The notes below the pieces were generated by a model. The model saw nothing but the letters and a program-made list of their open reading frames with translations. It was not told where the DNA came from and did not search any database. Shown in pieces: positions 18,431 through 26,296 of a stretch of 64,000 nt of DNA. This stretch comes from Kribbella steppae (GTDB lineage Bacteria; Actinomycetota; Actinomycetes; Propionibacteriales; Kribbellaceae), in NCBI RefSeq assembly GCF_004342025.1, contig NZ_SLWN01000022.1:44205-108204 (forward strand). The letters are read 5' to 3'. The translations under genes were made by a program, and so were the position numbers. How positions within the stretch are numbered: the first letter of the stretch is position 1; each line of letters begins with the position of its first letter.

Positions 18431-19024
18431 ATGCCTAACTACGAAGTGTCGGTGGCTTACGTCCAGCTGGACATCGAAGACTTGGATCGAATGGAACTTA
18501 TTGCGTCTGTGGCGCCAGGCGCCGTGTTCGTCGCCAGTGAAGGTCGAACCAAGGTGAGTGACGTGGTGTCTGCCAACTCCGCGGTCGAGGCGGTAGAACG
18601 CTTGGCCGAGACAATTAGATCGGTCGACAGTACGTCAGAGCCCATTCGTGTCGAGTTTTCACTCATGGCTATTTCAGATATTGCTGAACTTCTGGGTCTC
18701 AATCGCGAGACGGTTCGTCTCTGGAGTATTGGCAAGCGCGGTCCAGGTAATTTCCCGGCCGCTGTTGATTCTGTCGGCGATCGGGTCAGGGTCTGGGCTG
18801 CCAGCGATGTGTACCAATGGTTGACTGAAAACTCGGTTCCCTGTCCCGACATTCGACCGCTATCGATGGTGGAGGTCACCGATGCAACGAAGGCGCTGCA
18901 GCGGTTGCGGAAGCGTTGGTTGGATCAGCCGGCTTTGTGCGCGGTCCCTGAGTGGACTAAGGCTAGGCATGAGGAAATTACCGTTCCAGTGACTCATGGT
19001 GCGCAAGATGCAGCCGGCCTCTGA
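18431..19024 (+). CDS. Helix-turn-helix protein, putative antitoxin of the TAC-like island
   Basis: The 197-residue protein starts MPNYEVSVAYVQLDIEDLDR at ATG 18431 after GGGGGAG. Residues about 1-75 look like a small alpha/beta domain (VSVAYVQL, then SANSAVEAVERLAETI, then IRVEFSLM). A MerR/excisionase-like DNA-binding unit follows at about 79-131 (ISDIAELLGLNRETVRLW, then GNFPAAVDSVGDRVRVWAAS). The rest is a short tail. A DNA-binding partner between a small RNA-interaction-like protein and a SecB-like chaperone is the place held by HigA in the TAC systems of mycobacteria. Its end overlaps the SecB-like gene by 29 bp. Confidence 0.7.
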   Translation: MPNYEVSVAYVQLDIEDLDRMELIASVAPGAVFVASEGRTKVSDVVSANSAVEAVERLAETIRSVDSTSEPIRVEFSLMAISDIAELLGLNRETVRLWSIGKRGPGNFPAAVDSVGDRVRVWAASDVYQWLTENSVPCPDIRPLSMVEVTDATKALQRLRKRWLDQPALCAVPEWTKARHEEITVPVTHGAQDAAGL

Positions 19025-19532
19025 GGCTGAGCGTGCCGTATCAGCATCTTTAGCCGCTGTGGATGATGAGCGGCTACAAGCGCGGATGCAGACGATGCTC
19101 GCTCACTGCGAGCTAGCCAACATTCGCCCGGTTGAGTTCAGTGGGAAGCGGCTGGAGGTCGGCGGAGAGCCGGTGGCGGCGAAGGTCTCCTCCGAGGTCG
19201 CATTCGCTGTGAGCCGCTCATTCATGGCCAACCGTCTCCACTGGCGAGTGGAACTCGCAGATAAGGAAGAGGTAGCAGTAGCGGAGCTCGCTGCGGTCTT
19301 CGTGGTCGACTATGAGGTGCTCGACGGGTTCGAGCCTGACGAGCAGGCCGCGGAGGCGATCGCGAATTCGACTGGCTTCTTCGCTGCATACCCCTATGCA
19401 CGCGAGCTGTTTCAGTCCCAGACTGCTCGGCTGCAGCTCAACCCTCTGGTATTGGGTCTGCTGTTGCAGGGCGCTTCGCAGCCACGAGCAGTAACTGCTG
19501 TCACGTTGCCCAGTGCACCACTCGACGAGTAG
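18996..19532 (+). CDS. SecB-like chaperone (TA-associated type)
   Basis: The 178-residue protein has a SecB-like C-terminal signature at about 128-155 (FFAAYPYARELFQSQTARLQ, then LNPLVLGLL). It corresponds to the PYARE and L-x-P region of SecB, preceded by beta-strand-like stretches (LHWRVELADKEEVAVAELAA, then VFVVDYEV). Actinobacteria have one membrane and generally lack housekeeping SecB; Mycobacterium tuberculosis Rv1957 is a SecB-like protein that controls the HigB-HigA toxin-antitoxin pair. This gene overlaps the HTH gene by 29 bp, which suggests translational coupling and the same logic. The ATG at 19008 is an alternative start. Confidence 0.75.
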   Translation: MVRKMQPASEAERAVSASLAAVDDERLQARMQTMLAHCELANIRPVEFSGKRLEVGGEPVAAKVSSEVAFAVSRSFMANRLHWRVELADKEEVAVAELAAVFVVDYEVLDGFEPDEQAAEAIANSTGFFAAYPYARELFQSQTARLQLNPLVLGLLLQGASQPRAVTAVTLPSAPLDE

Positions 19533-19587
19533 GCCGGATGCGATCACTTCCCAGAGCTGACCGGTACCTGATCTAAGCTCAAGACCC

Positions 19588-20133
19588 ATGAGCTTCGATC
19601 GGGACGGTCTGCTGGAGCAGGTGAAAACCAAGGCCATCGTGCACGGCCGGGTGACGCTGGCGTCGGGGAAGGAAGCCGACTACTACGTCGATCTGCGCCG
19701 GATCACGCTGGACGCGGCCGCGGCCCCGCTGATCGGCCCCGCGATGCTCGAGCTGACCAAGGATCTCGAGTACGACGCGGTCGGCGGACTGACCCTGGGC
19801 GCGGACCCGGTGGCGATGTCGATGCTGCACGCGGCCGCGCAACAAGGCCGGACGCTCGATGCGTTCGTCGTCCGCAAGGCCGAGAAGACGCACGGTCTGC
19901 AGCGGCGGATCGAGGGCCCGGACGTGAAGGGCCGCCGGGTGCTCGCGGTCGAGGACACGTCCACCACCGGCGGCTCGGTGCTGACCGCGGTCGAGGCGCT
20001 GCGTGAGGCCGGTGCCGAGGTGGTCGCCGTCGCGGTGATCGTGGACCGCGCCACCGGGGCACGGGAGAAGGTCGAGTCGGAAGGGCTGGAGTACCGGTCC
20101 GTGTTCGGTCTCGAGGATCTGGGTCTCGGCTGA
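19588..20133 (+). CDS. pyrE: Orotate phosphoribosyltransferase
   Basis: The 181-residue type I phosphoribosyltransferase has LASGKEADYYVDLRRITL at the N-terminus, the catalytic-loop stretch VVRKAEKTHGLQRRIEG and the PRPP-binding motif RVLAVEDTSTTGGS. It joins orotate and PRPP to make OMP in pyrimidine synthesis. Its stop overlaps the start of the next gene (TGATG). It directly follows the low-GC island, whose right edge is therefore near 19540-19587. Confidence 0.95.
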   Translation: MSFDRDGLLEQVKTKAIVHGRVTLASGKEADYYVDLRRITLDAAAAPLIGPAMLELTKDLEYDAVGGLTLGADPVAMSMLHAAAQQGRTLDAFVVRKAEKTHGLQRRIEGPDVKGRRVLAVEDTSTTGGSVLTAVEALREAGAEVVAVAVIVDRATGAREKVESEGLEYRSVFGLEDLGLG

Positions 20134-20843
20134 TGGAGATCAGCCCGGTCCTGCTGATCCTGATCGCCCTGGTCGTCGGCGGTGGGATCTTCTACTTCAA
20201 CTACCTGGCGGCGAAGAAGCGCCGCGAGTTGTTCGCGGCTTTCGCCGCGCAGCAGGGCTGGTCGTACCTGCCGCACAACAACGCGCTGGCCCATCAGTGG
20301 GCGGGTACGCCGTTCCAGACCGGTGACCACTGGCAGGTGAAGAACGTGCTGTCCGGCGCGTTCAACGGCCACCAGATGGTTGCCTTCGACTACAGCTACC
20401 AGACGCACTCGACCGACTCGAAGGGCCGTCGTACGACGACCACGCACAAGTTCGGCGTCGTCGTCGTGCAACTGCCCGGTGCGCTGCCGCATCTGGAGGT
20501 CACCCACGAGGGGATCTTCGGCGGGGCGGTGGCGAACGCGTTCGGGTTCCGCGACATCCAGTTCGAGAGCGACCAGTTCAACCGGGCGTTCCGGGTGAAG
20601 GCGGACAACGAGCGGTTCGGGCACGCGGTGGTGACGCCGCGGATGATGGAGCTGCTGCTGGCCCGCGGCGAGATCGGCTGGCGGGTCGAGGGCAACTCGC
20701 TGGTCGGCTGGGACAAGGGTGCGCACAACCCGACCGAGGTGATGAACCGCCTGTCCCTGCTGCAACAGGTGGTCGAGCAGGTCCCGCCGTACGTCTGGCG
20801 CGACTACGCCGGCGTCGACCCCCGCCAGCAGCAGGGCTACTGA
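20133..20843 (+). CDS. Membrane-anchored DUF3137-like protein
   Basis: The 236-residue protein has one N-terminal membrane helix (about 5-24, LLILIALVVGGGIFYFNYL). A soluble domain follows, with RRELFAAFAAQQGWSYLPHN and long beta-stranded stretches (GHQMVAFDYSYQTH, HKFGVVVVQLPGALPHLEV). The GW-Y-P-x-N start and later FRVKADNERFGHAVVTPRMM match the DUF3137-type proteins often found beside LemA genes. The function is unknown; probably a cell-envelope protein. It is coupled to pyrE by the overlapping start. Confidence 0.7.
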   Translation: MEISPVLLILIALVVGGGIFYFNYLAAKKRRELFAAFAAQQGWSYLPHNNALAHQWAGTPFQTGDHWQVKNVLSGAFNGHQMVAFDYSYQTHSTDSKGRRTTTTHKFGVVVVQLPGALPHLEVTHEGIFGGAVANAFGFRDIQFESDQFNRAFRVKADNERFGHAVVTPRMMELLLARGEIGWRVEGNSLVGWDKGAHNPTEVMNRLSLLQQVVEQVPPYVWRDYAGVDPRQQQGY

Positions 20844-20930
20844 GCCGCCTGCGGCCCGCGCTGGGCAGGCCGCGGACCCGACGACCCGTAGAGTCGCACC
20901 TGAGCATCGCCAACACTCGGGAGCAGGGGA

Positions 20931-21773
20931 ATGCTGACCTTCGTCATCATCGCGATCGTCGCGGTCGTCGTGATTCTGGGAATCGCGCTGATCGTGTCGT
21001 ACAACCGGTTCGTCAAGCAGCGGAACCTGATCCAGGAATCCTGGCGCCAGATCGACGTCGAGCTGCACCGTCGCTACGACCTGATCCCGAACCTGGTCGA
21101 GACCGTCCGGGCGTTCGCCGCGCACGAGCGGCACGTGTTCGAGGAGGTCGCCCGGCTGCGGACCCAGGCGGTCAACGTGCAGGGCGCCCCGCCGGAGCAG
21201 CGCGCGGCAGCGGAGAGCGAGCTGTCCGGTGCGTTGCGTCAGATGATGATCTCGGTCGAGGCGTACCCGCAGTTGCAGTCGAACCAGAACTTCCTCAACC
21301 TGCAGCGCGAGCTGACCGACACCGAGGACCGGATCGCGGCGGGCCGGCGGTTCTTCAACGCCAACGTGGGTGACTACAACACCCGGGTCGAGGCGTTCCC
21401 GTCGAACCTGATCGCGAACGGCTTCAAGTTCGAGAAGGCCGGCTACTTCGAGGTCAACGACGAGCAGGTGCGCTCGGTACCGCAGGTCTCGTTCGGCACC
21501 ATCGGCTCGGTCGCCGGCGAGCAGGCGCCGCCGCAGATGCAGGCCGGGCCGCAGTCGTCGGGGCAGATCCACCCGCAGATTCCGGGTGACCAGGGCAACT
21601 ATCAGGGCCAGCCGCAGTTCCCGGCCTACCAGCAGCAACAGGGCCAGAACCCAGGCCAGCCGGGTCAGTACCAAGGCCAGCCGCCGTACCAGGGCCAGCC
21701 ACCGGTCGGCGGCCCGCCTGCGAGTTCCCCCAGCCCGCAGGACGGACAGCCGCCGTTCACCGGTGGCCAATAG
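20931..21773 (+). CDS. LemA family protein
   Basis: The 280-residue protein has one N-terminal transmembrane helix (about 2-23) followed by the LemA helical-bundle domain (about 25-190; YNRFVKQRNLIQESWRQIDV, then RRYDLIPNLVETV, then ENFLNLQRELTDTEDRIAAG-type QNFLNLQREL). The last 80 residues are Gln/Gly/Pro-rich with repeats of QGQPPYQGQP, likely disordered. LemA proteins are envelope proteins of unclear function. The neighbouring DUF3137-like gene is a common companion. Confidence 0.88.
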   Translation: MLTFVIIAIVAVVVILGIALIVSYNRFVKQRNLIQESWRQIDVELHRRYDLIPNLVETVRAFAAHERHVFEEVARLRTQAVNVQGAPPEQRAAAESELSGALRQMMISVEAYPQLQSNQNFLNLQRELTDTEDRIAAGRRFFNANVGDYNTRVEAFPSNLIANGFKFEKAGYFEVNDEQVRSVPQVSFGTIGSVAGEQAPPQMQAGPQSSGQIHPQIPGDQGNYQGQPQFPAYQQQQGQNPGQPGQYQGQPPYQGQPPVGGPPASSPSPQDGQPPFTGGQ

Positions 21774-21908
21774 GCACCGGTTTTCCCGTGGTCCAGGCCC
21801 CCCGACCCCAAACTCCCAACCAGTGCCAGACCCGGGTGCGACGGCGGTCAGTCGCCACGCCCGGGCCTGCCCTCCCCCCGGTACCTGTGTCAACAGTGCC
21901 GCACTGAG

Positions 21909-21925
21909 ATACATCCGGCGTACAT
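21909..21925 (+). promoter_or_regulatory. Candidate operator copy 1, upstream of the AfsR-like gene
   Basis: ATACATCCGGCGTACAT carries two TACAT half-sites with an 11-bp period, as in SARP/AfsR binding sites. It lies 65 bp upstream of the start at 21990. A second copy with 15 of 17 bases the same lies on the other strand at 24994-25010. Confidence 0.5.
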
Positions 21926-21989
21926 CGGGCTTCCGGGCGGGTACGCAGGGATGCCACGATAGGTCGGTTCGAGAGTGGAGGGCAGGCGA

Positions 21990-24977
21990 GTGGACAGTCT
22001 GAGGTACGGAATCCTCGGACCTCTGCGCCTCATCCATGTCCAGGGTCAGCCGCTCCGGGCCGCCAAGCCGCGTCAGCTGCTGGCAACGCTGCTGCTGCAC
22101 CCCAACCGGTTCGTCTCGACCGATCTGATCGCCGACGCCCTCTGGGAGAACAGCCCGCCCCGCTCCGCGACGGCGAACATCCGCACCTACGTCCGGGCCC
22201 TCCGCGGCGTCCTGCAGGATGCCGGGTTGCCCGCTCCGATCGACACCTCGGCGGCCGGTTACAGCATCGAGGTCGGTGTCGACGAGCTCGACGCCAGTCT
22301 GTTCGAGTCGTTGCTCGCGGAAGGCGGTCACCTCCGCGACGCCGGTGACAGCCGCCAAGCGATGCAGGTGCTGTCCCGGGCCCACTCACTCTGGCGCGGC
22401 CGCCCGCTCGAGGACCTGTCGATCCCGGCCGCGTGGGAGGGCTCACTGGCCCGCCTGGAGGCGCAGCACCGCGGCCTGGTCGACGTACTTCTGGACCTGC
22501 GGTTGGAGCACGGCGACGCGAGCGGTGCGGCGGTTCTGCTCAGCGCGCGGCTCACCGAGGACCCGTACGACGAGCAGATGTGGCGGCGACTCGTCGACGC
22601 GCTCCTGGCGGCCGGCCGGGTCGGTGAGGCCCGGGCCGCGTACGCCAAGGCGGTGCAGACGCTCGCCGAAGAGCTCGACATCAAGCCCAGCCCCGAGCTC
22701 GAGGCGGCCGGTGCCCGGGCCGAGAACGGCCGGTCGGCCAACTGGCCGAACCCAGGCATCCCAGCCGCGCGTACGACGGAACGCGAAGGGCCGGCCGTCG
22801 TACCGCCGGGACCGATGGCGGCGCCGGAGCTGACGGATCCGCAGCGGCCGCCGAGTCAACTGCCGCTCGATCTACCCGACTTCAGCGGCCGGCAGCACCT
22901 CGTGGACCGGTTGCGCGACCTCGTCTGTGGCCGCGACCCGGTCCGTCCGCCGATCGCGGTCATCTCGGGTGCGCCCGGCACCGGGAAGACGTCGCTCGCG
23001 GTCCGGCTCGGGCATCTGGTCCGGGACTACTTCCCGGACGGACAGATCTATCTGGACATGCACGGCGCGACGCAGCCGCGGGATCCGGCGGCCGCGCTCA
23101 CAGATCTGCTGCTCAGCCTCAACCTGCCGGACTACGCGATCCCCACCGACCCCGAGCGGCGGTCGGCGATGCTGCGGTCCGAGCTGGCCAGCCGGCGGGT
23201 GCTGATCCTCCTCGACGACGTCGCGACGGCGAGCCAGGTGACGCCGCTGATGCCGGGGACTGGCGCTTCCGCGGTGGTCGTCACCAGCCGCAACCGGCTG
23301 ATGGACCTGGCCGGTGCGGACAGCTTGGCGCTGGACACGTTCGGCGATGGCGAGGCGGCTGACCTGCTCGAGCTGGTGGCCGGCGCCGGTCGCGTCGACC
23401 GCTCCTCGCCCGCGGCCGAGGAGATCCTGGCCGCCTGCGGGAACCTGCCGCTGGCCATCAGGATCGCCGGCAGCCGGTTGGCCCAGCGGCCGGACCTGAG
23501 CCCGCGCGAGCTGGCCCGGCGGCTGCGCGACGAGACCTCGCGGCTGGACGAGTTGAGTATCGGCGAGCTCGCCGTACGCACGAGTGCGGATCTCAGCTAC
23601 GACGCGCTCAGCCCGGAGGAGGCCCGGCTCTACCGGTTGATCGGCCACTTCGCTGTCGGGGTGTTCTCGGCCCGTGCGCTCGAGGCGGTCGCCTCGCCGG
23701 CCGCCGTACGACGCAGTCTGGACAGCCTGATCGAGGCCAATCTGGTCCGGATCAGCTCGGTCGACCACCGCGGTACGGCGCGCTACCGGGTCCACGACCT
23801 GCTCCGGCTGCACGCGATCGGGGTCGGCGACGAGGAGCAGAAGGCGCAGGCGGTCCGGGATGTGACCACTGTGCTGGACGCGATCCTGAACAAGATGCGC
23901 CGGGCCAACGCGGCGCTCGCCTTCGAGTACTTCGGCGTCATGGAGCACACCGGGCCGCTGACCGCGCCGGATCCGTCACCGTTCACCGAGACCGACGCCA
24001 TCGCGTGGTTCGACAGTGAGCGCAGTACGTTCGTGCCGGCGATCCGGGCCGCGGCGCAGAACGGGTTGCACGATCAGGCCTGGCGGATCGCCTCCGCCTG
24101 GGCGCCGTACCTGGACATGCGGGCCGGTTTCGACGACTGGAACAGCTCGCACCAGCAGGGTCTGCTCAGTGCGATGGCCTGCGGCGACCGGCGCGGCGAG
24201 GCGATCATGCACCGCAACCTCGGCCAGCTCGCGCTCTACCAGGACGACTGGGACACGGCGTGGCAGCATCTCGACGCGGCGGCGCAACTGTCGGCCGACA
24301 TCGGGGACCGGCTCGGGCAAGGCATCGCCGCGGTCGGACTCGGCACCTGGCTGCGCGAGCGCGGCCGGCGAGACGAAGGACTGAAGCAGTACGAGCAGGC
24401 GGTCGAGGCGTTCGTCGAGGTCGGCAACGCGAACGCAGAGGCACTGGCCCGGACCGCGATCGCGAACATCTGGCTGGCCCGCGGCGACACGGCGACCTCG
24501 GGGCGCTACCTGGCCGAGGCGTTCCTGCTCGCCGTACGGCGGGTCGACGACAGCCACCGGGAGGCGAAGGTACGGCGGCGGATCGCGGCGCTGCGGTCCC
24601 ACCAGGGGCGGTACGACCTGGCGGTCCGGCAGTTGCGGACGGCGCTGGCGATCTTCAACGGCATGGGTGACGACCACTGCGCGGCGTACACGCGGGCCGA
24701 TCTCGGGCAGACGCTGATGGAGCGCGGCGAGGTGGCGGCCGCGCGGAAGATGCTGCTCGACTCGATCGACATCGGTCACCGGCTCGGCGACCGGAGCGTC
24801 GAGGGGCAGGCCGCGCAGCACCTCGGCCAGCTCTACCTGTCGACCGGGAATCTCGACTCGGCCCGCCGTACCCTCGACCGCGCGGCACGGGTCTGGCAGC
24901 AGGCCGGGAACGACGTCCGCGCCGCCGAGTGCCGCCGTGAGCTCGCCACCTTCGACACCACCACCGCTGCGGGCTGA
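21990..24977 (+). CDS. AfsR/SARP-like transcriptional regulator with NB-ARC and TPR domains
   Basis: The 995-residue protein has an N-terminal OmpR-like winged helix (about 1-90, LRYGILGPLRLI, then RQLLATLLLHPNRFVSTDLI), a bacterial transcriptional activator domain (about 95-245), and an NB-ARC ATPase with Walker A GAPGTGKTSLA near residue 328 and LILLDDV as Walker B. A C-terminal TPR region (about 680-985) follows with repeated helices such as HRNLGQLALYQDDWDTAWQH. AfsR-type proteins integrate signals and activate target promoters by binding direct repeats. The GTG start at 21990 follows GGAGG. The target is probably itself and the small gene at 25083, since both carry the same 17-bp site. 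Confidence 0.9.
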   Translation: MDSLRYGILGPLRLIHVQGQPLRAAKPRQLLATLLLHPNRFVSTDLIADALWENSPPRSATANIRTYVRALRGVLQDAGLPAPIDTSAAGYSIEVGVDELDASLFESLLAEGGHLRDAGDSRQAMQVLSRAHSLWRGRPLEDLSIPAAWEGSLARLEAQHRGLVDVLLDLRLEHGDASGAAVLLSARLTEDPYDEQMWRRLVDALLAAGRVGEARAAYAKAVQTLAEELDIKPSPELEAAGARAENGRSANWPNPGIPAARTTEREGPAVVPPGPMAAPELTDPQRPPSQLPLDLPDFSGRQHLVDRLRDLVCGRDPVRPPIAVISGAPGTGKTSLAVRLGHLVRDYFPDGQIYLDMHGATQPRDPAAALTDLLLSLNLPDYAIPTDPERRSAMLRSELASRRVLILLDDVATASQVTPLMPGTGASAVVVTSRNRLMDLAGADSLALDTFGDGEAADLLELVAGAGRVDRSSPAAEEILAACGNLPLAIRIAGSRLAQRPDLSPRELARRLRDETSRLDELSIGELAVRTSADLSYDALSPEEARLYRLIGHFAVGVFSARALEAVASPAAVRRSLDSLIEANLVRISSVDHRGTARYRVHDLLRLHAIGVGDEEQKAQAVRDVTTVLDAILNKMRRANAALAFEYFGVMEHTGPLTAPDPSPFTETDAIAWFDSERSTFVPAIRAAAQNGLHDQAWRIASAWAPYLDMRAGFDDWNSSHQQGLLSAMACGDRRGEAIMHRNLGQLALYQDDWDTAWQHLDAAAQLSADIGDRLGQGIAAVGLGTWLRERGRRDEGLKQYEQAVEAFVEVGNANAEALARTAIANIWLARGDTATSGRYLAEAFLLAVRRVDDSHREAKVRRRIAALRSHQGRYDLAVRQLRTALAIFNGMGDDHCAAYTRADLGQTLMERGEVAAARKMLLDSIDIGHRLGDRSVEGQAAQHLGQLYLSTGNLDSARRTLDRAARVWQQAGNDVRAAECRRELATFDTTTAAG

Positions 24978-24993
24978 TTCGCGCCTGTTGCGA

Positions 24994-25010
24994 ATGTACG
25001 GCGGGTGTAT
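24994..25010 (-). promoter_or_regulatory. Candidate operator copy 2, downstream of the AfsR-like gene
   Basis: The minus strand reads ATACACCCGCCGTACAT, matching the copy at 21909-21925 at 15 of 17 positions. It lies 73 bp upstream of the start of the gene at 25083. Confidence 0.5.
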
Positions 25011-25082
25011 TCCGGTCGGACAGGATTTGTCCTGCCACGGCAACAGGCCTGGTGGTTTCGGGGGAAACGGGGAGAGACAGCT

Positions 25083-25493
25083 ATGGCCTGGGGGGAGGTT
25101 GTTGTGGAGCGCCGGATCGTGGCGCGGGTGGCGAACCCGCGAGACACCGAGGCGGCGCTGAACTGGCAACTGGAACGGGTGGGGTCGGCGGCCTGGCAGG
25201 ACTGGCCGTTGAAGTTCCAGCGGATGGCCTTCGGCTATGCCCAGGACAGCGGCTGGCACGACGCGTCCGACGCAGTGCGGTGGCTCGACCATCACGCCCT
25301 GCTCCAGGAGGGGGCGGCGCCACGGGGGGCGCTGGTCTGGTACCAGGCGGCAGACCGGATCCGGGTGGCATGTTCACTCGGATCCGATCAGGTGGTCGGC
25401 CCGCTGCTCAGCGGCCCGGTCGAAGTAGCCACGCTCGCCGACCTCAGCACCGACTGGGTCTGGTCCGAACCCCACTTTCCCTTCGGTCAGTAG
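25083..25493 (+). CDS. Small protein resembling a CHAP/NlpC-like domain without its catalytic residues
   Basis: The 136-residue protein lacks a signal peptide. The stretch WPLKFQRMAFGYAQDSGWHD followed by ASDAVRWLDHHALL, then PRGALVWYQAADRIRVACSL and WVWSEPHFPFG follows the layout of actinobacterial CHAP/NlpC-like cell-wall hydrolase domains. The positions where Cys and His are expected hold Pro (WPLKF) and Ile (DRIRV), so it should be inactive as a hydrolase. The match is my own pattern reading. The ATG at 25083 follows GGGGAGAGACAG. It follows the AfsR-like gene and shares its candidate operator, so it is probably a regulated partner. Confidence 0.6.
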   Translation: MAWGEVVVERRIVARVANPRDTEAALNWQLERVGSAAWQDWPLKFQRMAFGYAQDSGWHDASDAVRWLDHHALLQEGAAPRGALVWYQAADRIRVACSLGSDQVVGPLLSGPVEVATLADLSTDWVWSEPHFPFGQ

Positions 25494-25510
25494 GCCCGGC
25501 TGCGCGAGGT

Positions 25511-26272
25511 TCAGTCGTTGCTGTGATGCGTGCCGGCCGTGTGCTTCGGGGCGGCCGGGGCGTCGGCGGTGTCCTCGGCGTCCGGGGCGCTCACGGCGTC
25601 GGCGAGGTCCGCGGCATGGACCGGCGTGACCAGGGCCGCGGCGCGGCGGCGCCTGGCCAGGAACCACTCGACGACCATCGGCACCACGGAGATCAGGACG
25701 ATCAGCAGGATGGCCGACTCGAGGTGCTCGTGGATGAACTTGACCTGGCCGAGGGCGTGGCCGAGCAGGGTCAGTCCGGTGGCCCAGAGGACGGCGCCGA
25801 CACCGGTCCAGACGAAGAACTTCTTCGGGTCCATCTTGCCCGCACCGGCCACGATCGTGATGAAGGTACGGACGATCGGGACGAACCGGGCCATCACCAG
25901 CGCGCGCGGGCCGTACTTCTCGAAGAACGCATGCGTCTCTTCGATGTACTTCGGTTTCAGGAACCGGGCGTTCGGGTTGGTGAACAGCGTGGTCCCGAGC
26001 ACTCGGCCGATGTAGTAACCGGACACGTTGCCGAGGAACGCCGCGACGGTCAGGATCACGCAGGCCAGCCACAGCGGCACGTCGATCGTGCCGTGCGCGA
26101 TGAACAGGCCGACGGCGAACAACAGTGAGTCACCGGGCAGGATCGGGAACAGCAGCCCGCACTCGATGAACACGACCGCGGCCGTGCCCCAGAGGGCCCA
26201 GTCACCCAGCCAGGTCAGCAGGTATTCCGGGTCCATCCAGTTCGGCATCAGCATCGCGACAAGAGGAAGCAC
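25511..26272 (-). CDS. DedA family membrane protein
   Basis: The 253-residue protein has several membrane helices and the DedA/SNARE-associated signature: ECGLLFPILPGDSLLFAVGL, then GNVSGYYIGRVLG, then FEKYGPRALVMARFVPIVRT with conserved Arg and GAGKM. DedA proteins are thought to flip lipids such as undecaprenyl phosphate. The C-terminal 40 residues are charged and Ala-rich. The start is probably GTG at 26270-26272: a minus-strand TACCCT -10 hexamer lies six bases upstream, and no ribosome-binding site is seen, pointing to leaderless translation. ATG at 26252-26254 is the alternative. Confidence 0.85.
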   Translation of the reverse strand: MLPLVAMLMPNWMDPEYLLTWLGDWALWGTAAVVFIECGLLFPILPGDSLLFAVGLFIAHGTIDVPLWLACVILTVAAFLGNVSGYYIGRVLGTTLFTNPNARFLKPKYIEETHAFFEKYGPRALVMARFVPIVRTFITIVAGAGKMDPKKFFVWTGVGAVLWATGLTLLGHALGQVKFIHEHLESAILLIVLISVVPMVVEWFLARRRRAAALVTPVHAADLADAVSAPDAEDTADAPAAPKHTAGTHHSND

Positions 26273-26278
26273 GCGGAC

Positions 26279-26288
26279 AGGGTAGCGT
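26279..26288. promoter_or_regulatory. Bidirectional promoter with overlapping -10 elements
   Basis: The ten bases AGGGTAGCGT carry TAGCGT on the plus strand (26283-26288) and TACCCT on the minus strand (26284-26279), sharing the central TA. Each fits the TAnnnT -10 pattern and lies eight and six bases from a GTG start (26297 plus; 26272 minus). Both start codons fall at the expected transcription start, so both mRNAs would be leaderless. This is read from sequence only. Confidence 0.5.
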
Positions 26289-26296
26289 CCCAACCT

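Noticed and set aside
19533..19587. Attachment site or direct repeat flanking the TAC-like island
   Set aside because: I saw no convincing direct repeat shared with the left edge near 17490, and no integrase gene or tRNA.
19683..22385. A 900-codon open frame on the minus strand
   Set aside because: It is antisense to pyrE, the DUF3137-like and LemA genes and part of the AfsR-like gene; its composition (Arg, Asp, Val-rich) is that of a high-GC shadow frame.
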